Assembly (NCBI GenBank): GCA_002439555.1
Contig: DJOC01000076.1
Coordinates: 9,077-15,110, forward strand
DNA: 6,034 nt
Direction: 5' to 3'
Origin: Caryophanales bacterium UBA6448
Lineage (GTDB): Bacteria; Bacillota_I; Bacilli_A; RF39; UBA660
Positions 5,959-6,034 of the stretch are shown piece by piece. How positions within the stretch are numbered: position 1 is the first letter of the stretch; every line of letters begins with the position of its first letter. Both the position numbers and the translations under genes were made by a program. The notes under the pieces are model-generated. The model searched no databases. It saw nothing but the letters and a program-made list of their open reading frames with translations, and was not told the DNA's origin.

Positions 5959-6034
5959 ATTTGTTATCATAGTTATCAAGAAATGAAGTATACTTACCAT
6001 CTTTTTTTGTACCTAATACACAATTTAAATTTAT
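5957..6034 (-). CDS. C-terminal end of an unidentified gene, cut by the right edge
   Basis: One minus-strand frame is open from the window edge to a TAA at 5957-5959, giving the last 25 residues, which include VLGTKKDGKYTSFLDNYDNK. The other two minus-strand frames hit stops. The stop codon meets the first base of a hairpin with a T-rich tail, as expected for a gene end. The tail is hydrophilic with one Cys. It is too short to assign to a family. In Bacillus the gene region before ftsE holds prfB and cccB, but this tail does not look like the end of release factor 2 to me. It is transcribed in the same direction as the rest of the window but probably as a separate unit. Confidence 0.5.
   Translation of the reverse strand: MNLNCVLGTKKDGKYTSFLDNYDNK

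Overview
The window reads as a low-GC, Gram-positive-type bacterial chromosome, most likely Firmicutes/Bacilli or a Mollicutes-related gut lineage. It is strongly AT-rich, has AAGGAG-type ribosome binding sites and TGnTATAAT extended -10 boxes, and carries an FtsEX system close to that of Bacillus. TGA is used as a stop (ftsX and the lipoprotein gene end with it at sensible lengths) and Trp is TGG, so the code is the standard bacterial one, not the Mycoplasma code. The presence of ftsEX and a peptidoglycan hydrolase implies a cell wall. I cannot name a species.

Every gene I can support lies on the minus strand, so transcription runs right to left. At the right edge is the last stretch of an unidentified gene (stop at 5957-5959) followed by an AT-rich hairpin terminator. 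Next comes a four-gene operon, ftsE - ftsX - coiled-coil/M23 peptidase - lipoprotein (5843 down to 2388). It has its own promoter at 5865-5893, overlapping or near-abutting gene junctions, and an intrinsic terminator at 2377-2399 whose stem contains the lipoprotein stop codon. FtsE (ATPase) and FtsX (membrane protein) are expected to gate the exported M23 hydrolase at the division site. The lipoprotein is an unknown that travels with them.

A second transcription unit starts from a promoter at 2338-2365. It encodes a 659-residue membrane-anchored surface protein made of calcium-loop-like Asp/Asn dodecapeptide repeats with regularly spaced Cys pairs, ending in a beta-sandwich-like domain that resembles the TasA/camelysin group. 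Thirteen bases further on lies the start of a SipW-like (S26B) signal peptidase, cut by the left edge of the window. TasA-like proteins and SipW-type peptidases are known partners in biofilm-fibre export. This pair is therefore the most interesting part of the window: a possible calcium-stabilised, disulfide-bonded surface filament or matrix system.

There is no stretch over 300 bases without a gene. I saw no tRNA, rRNA, CRISPR array, insertion sequence or attachment site.
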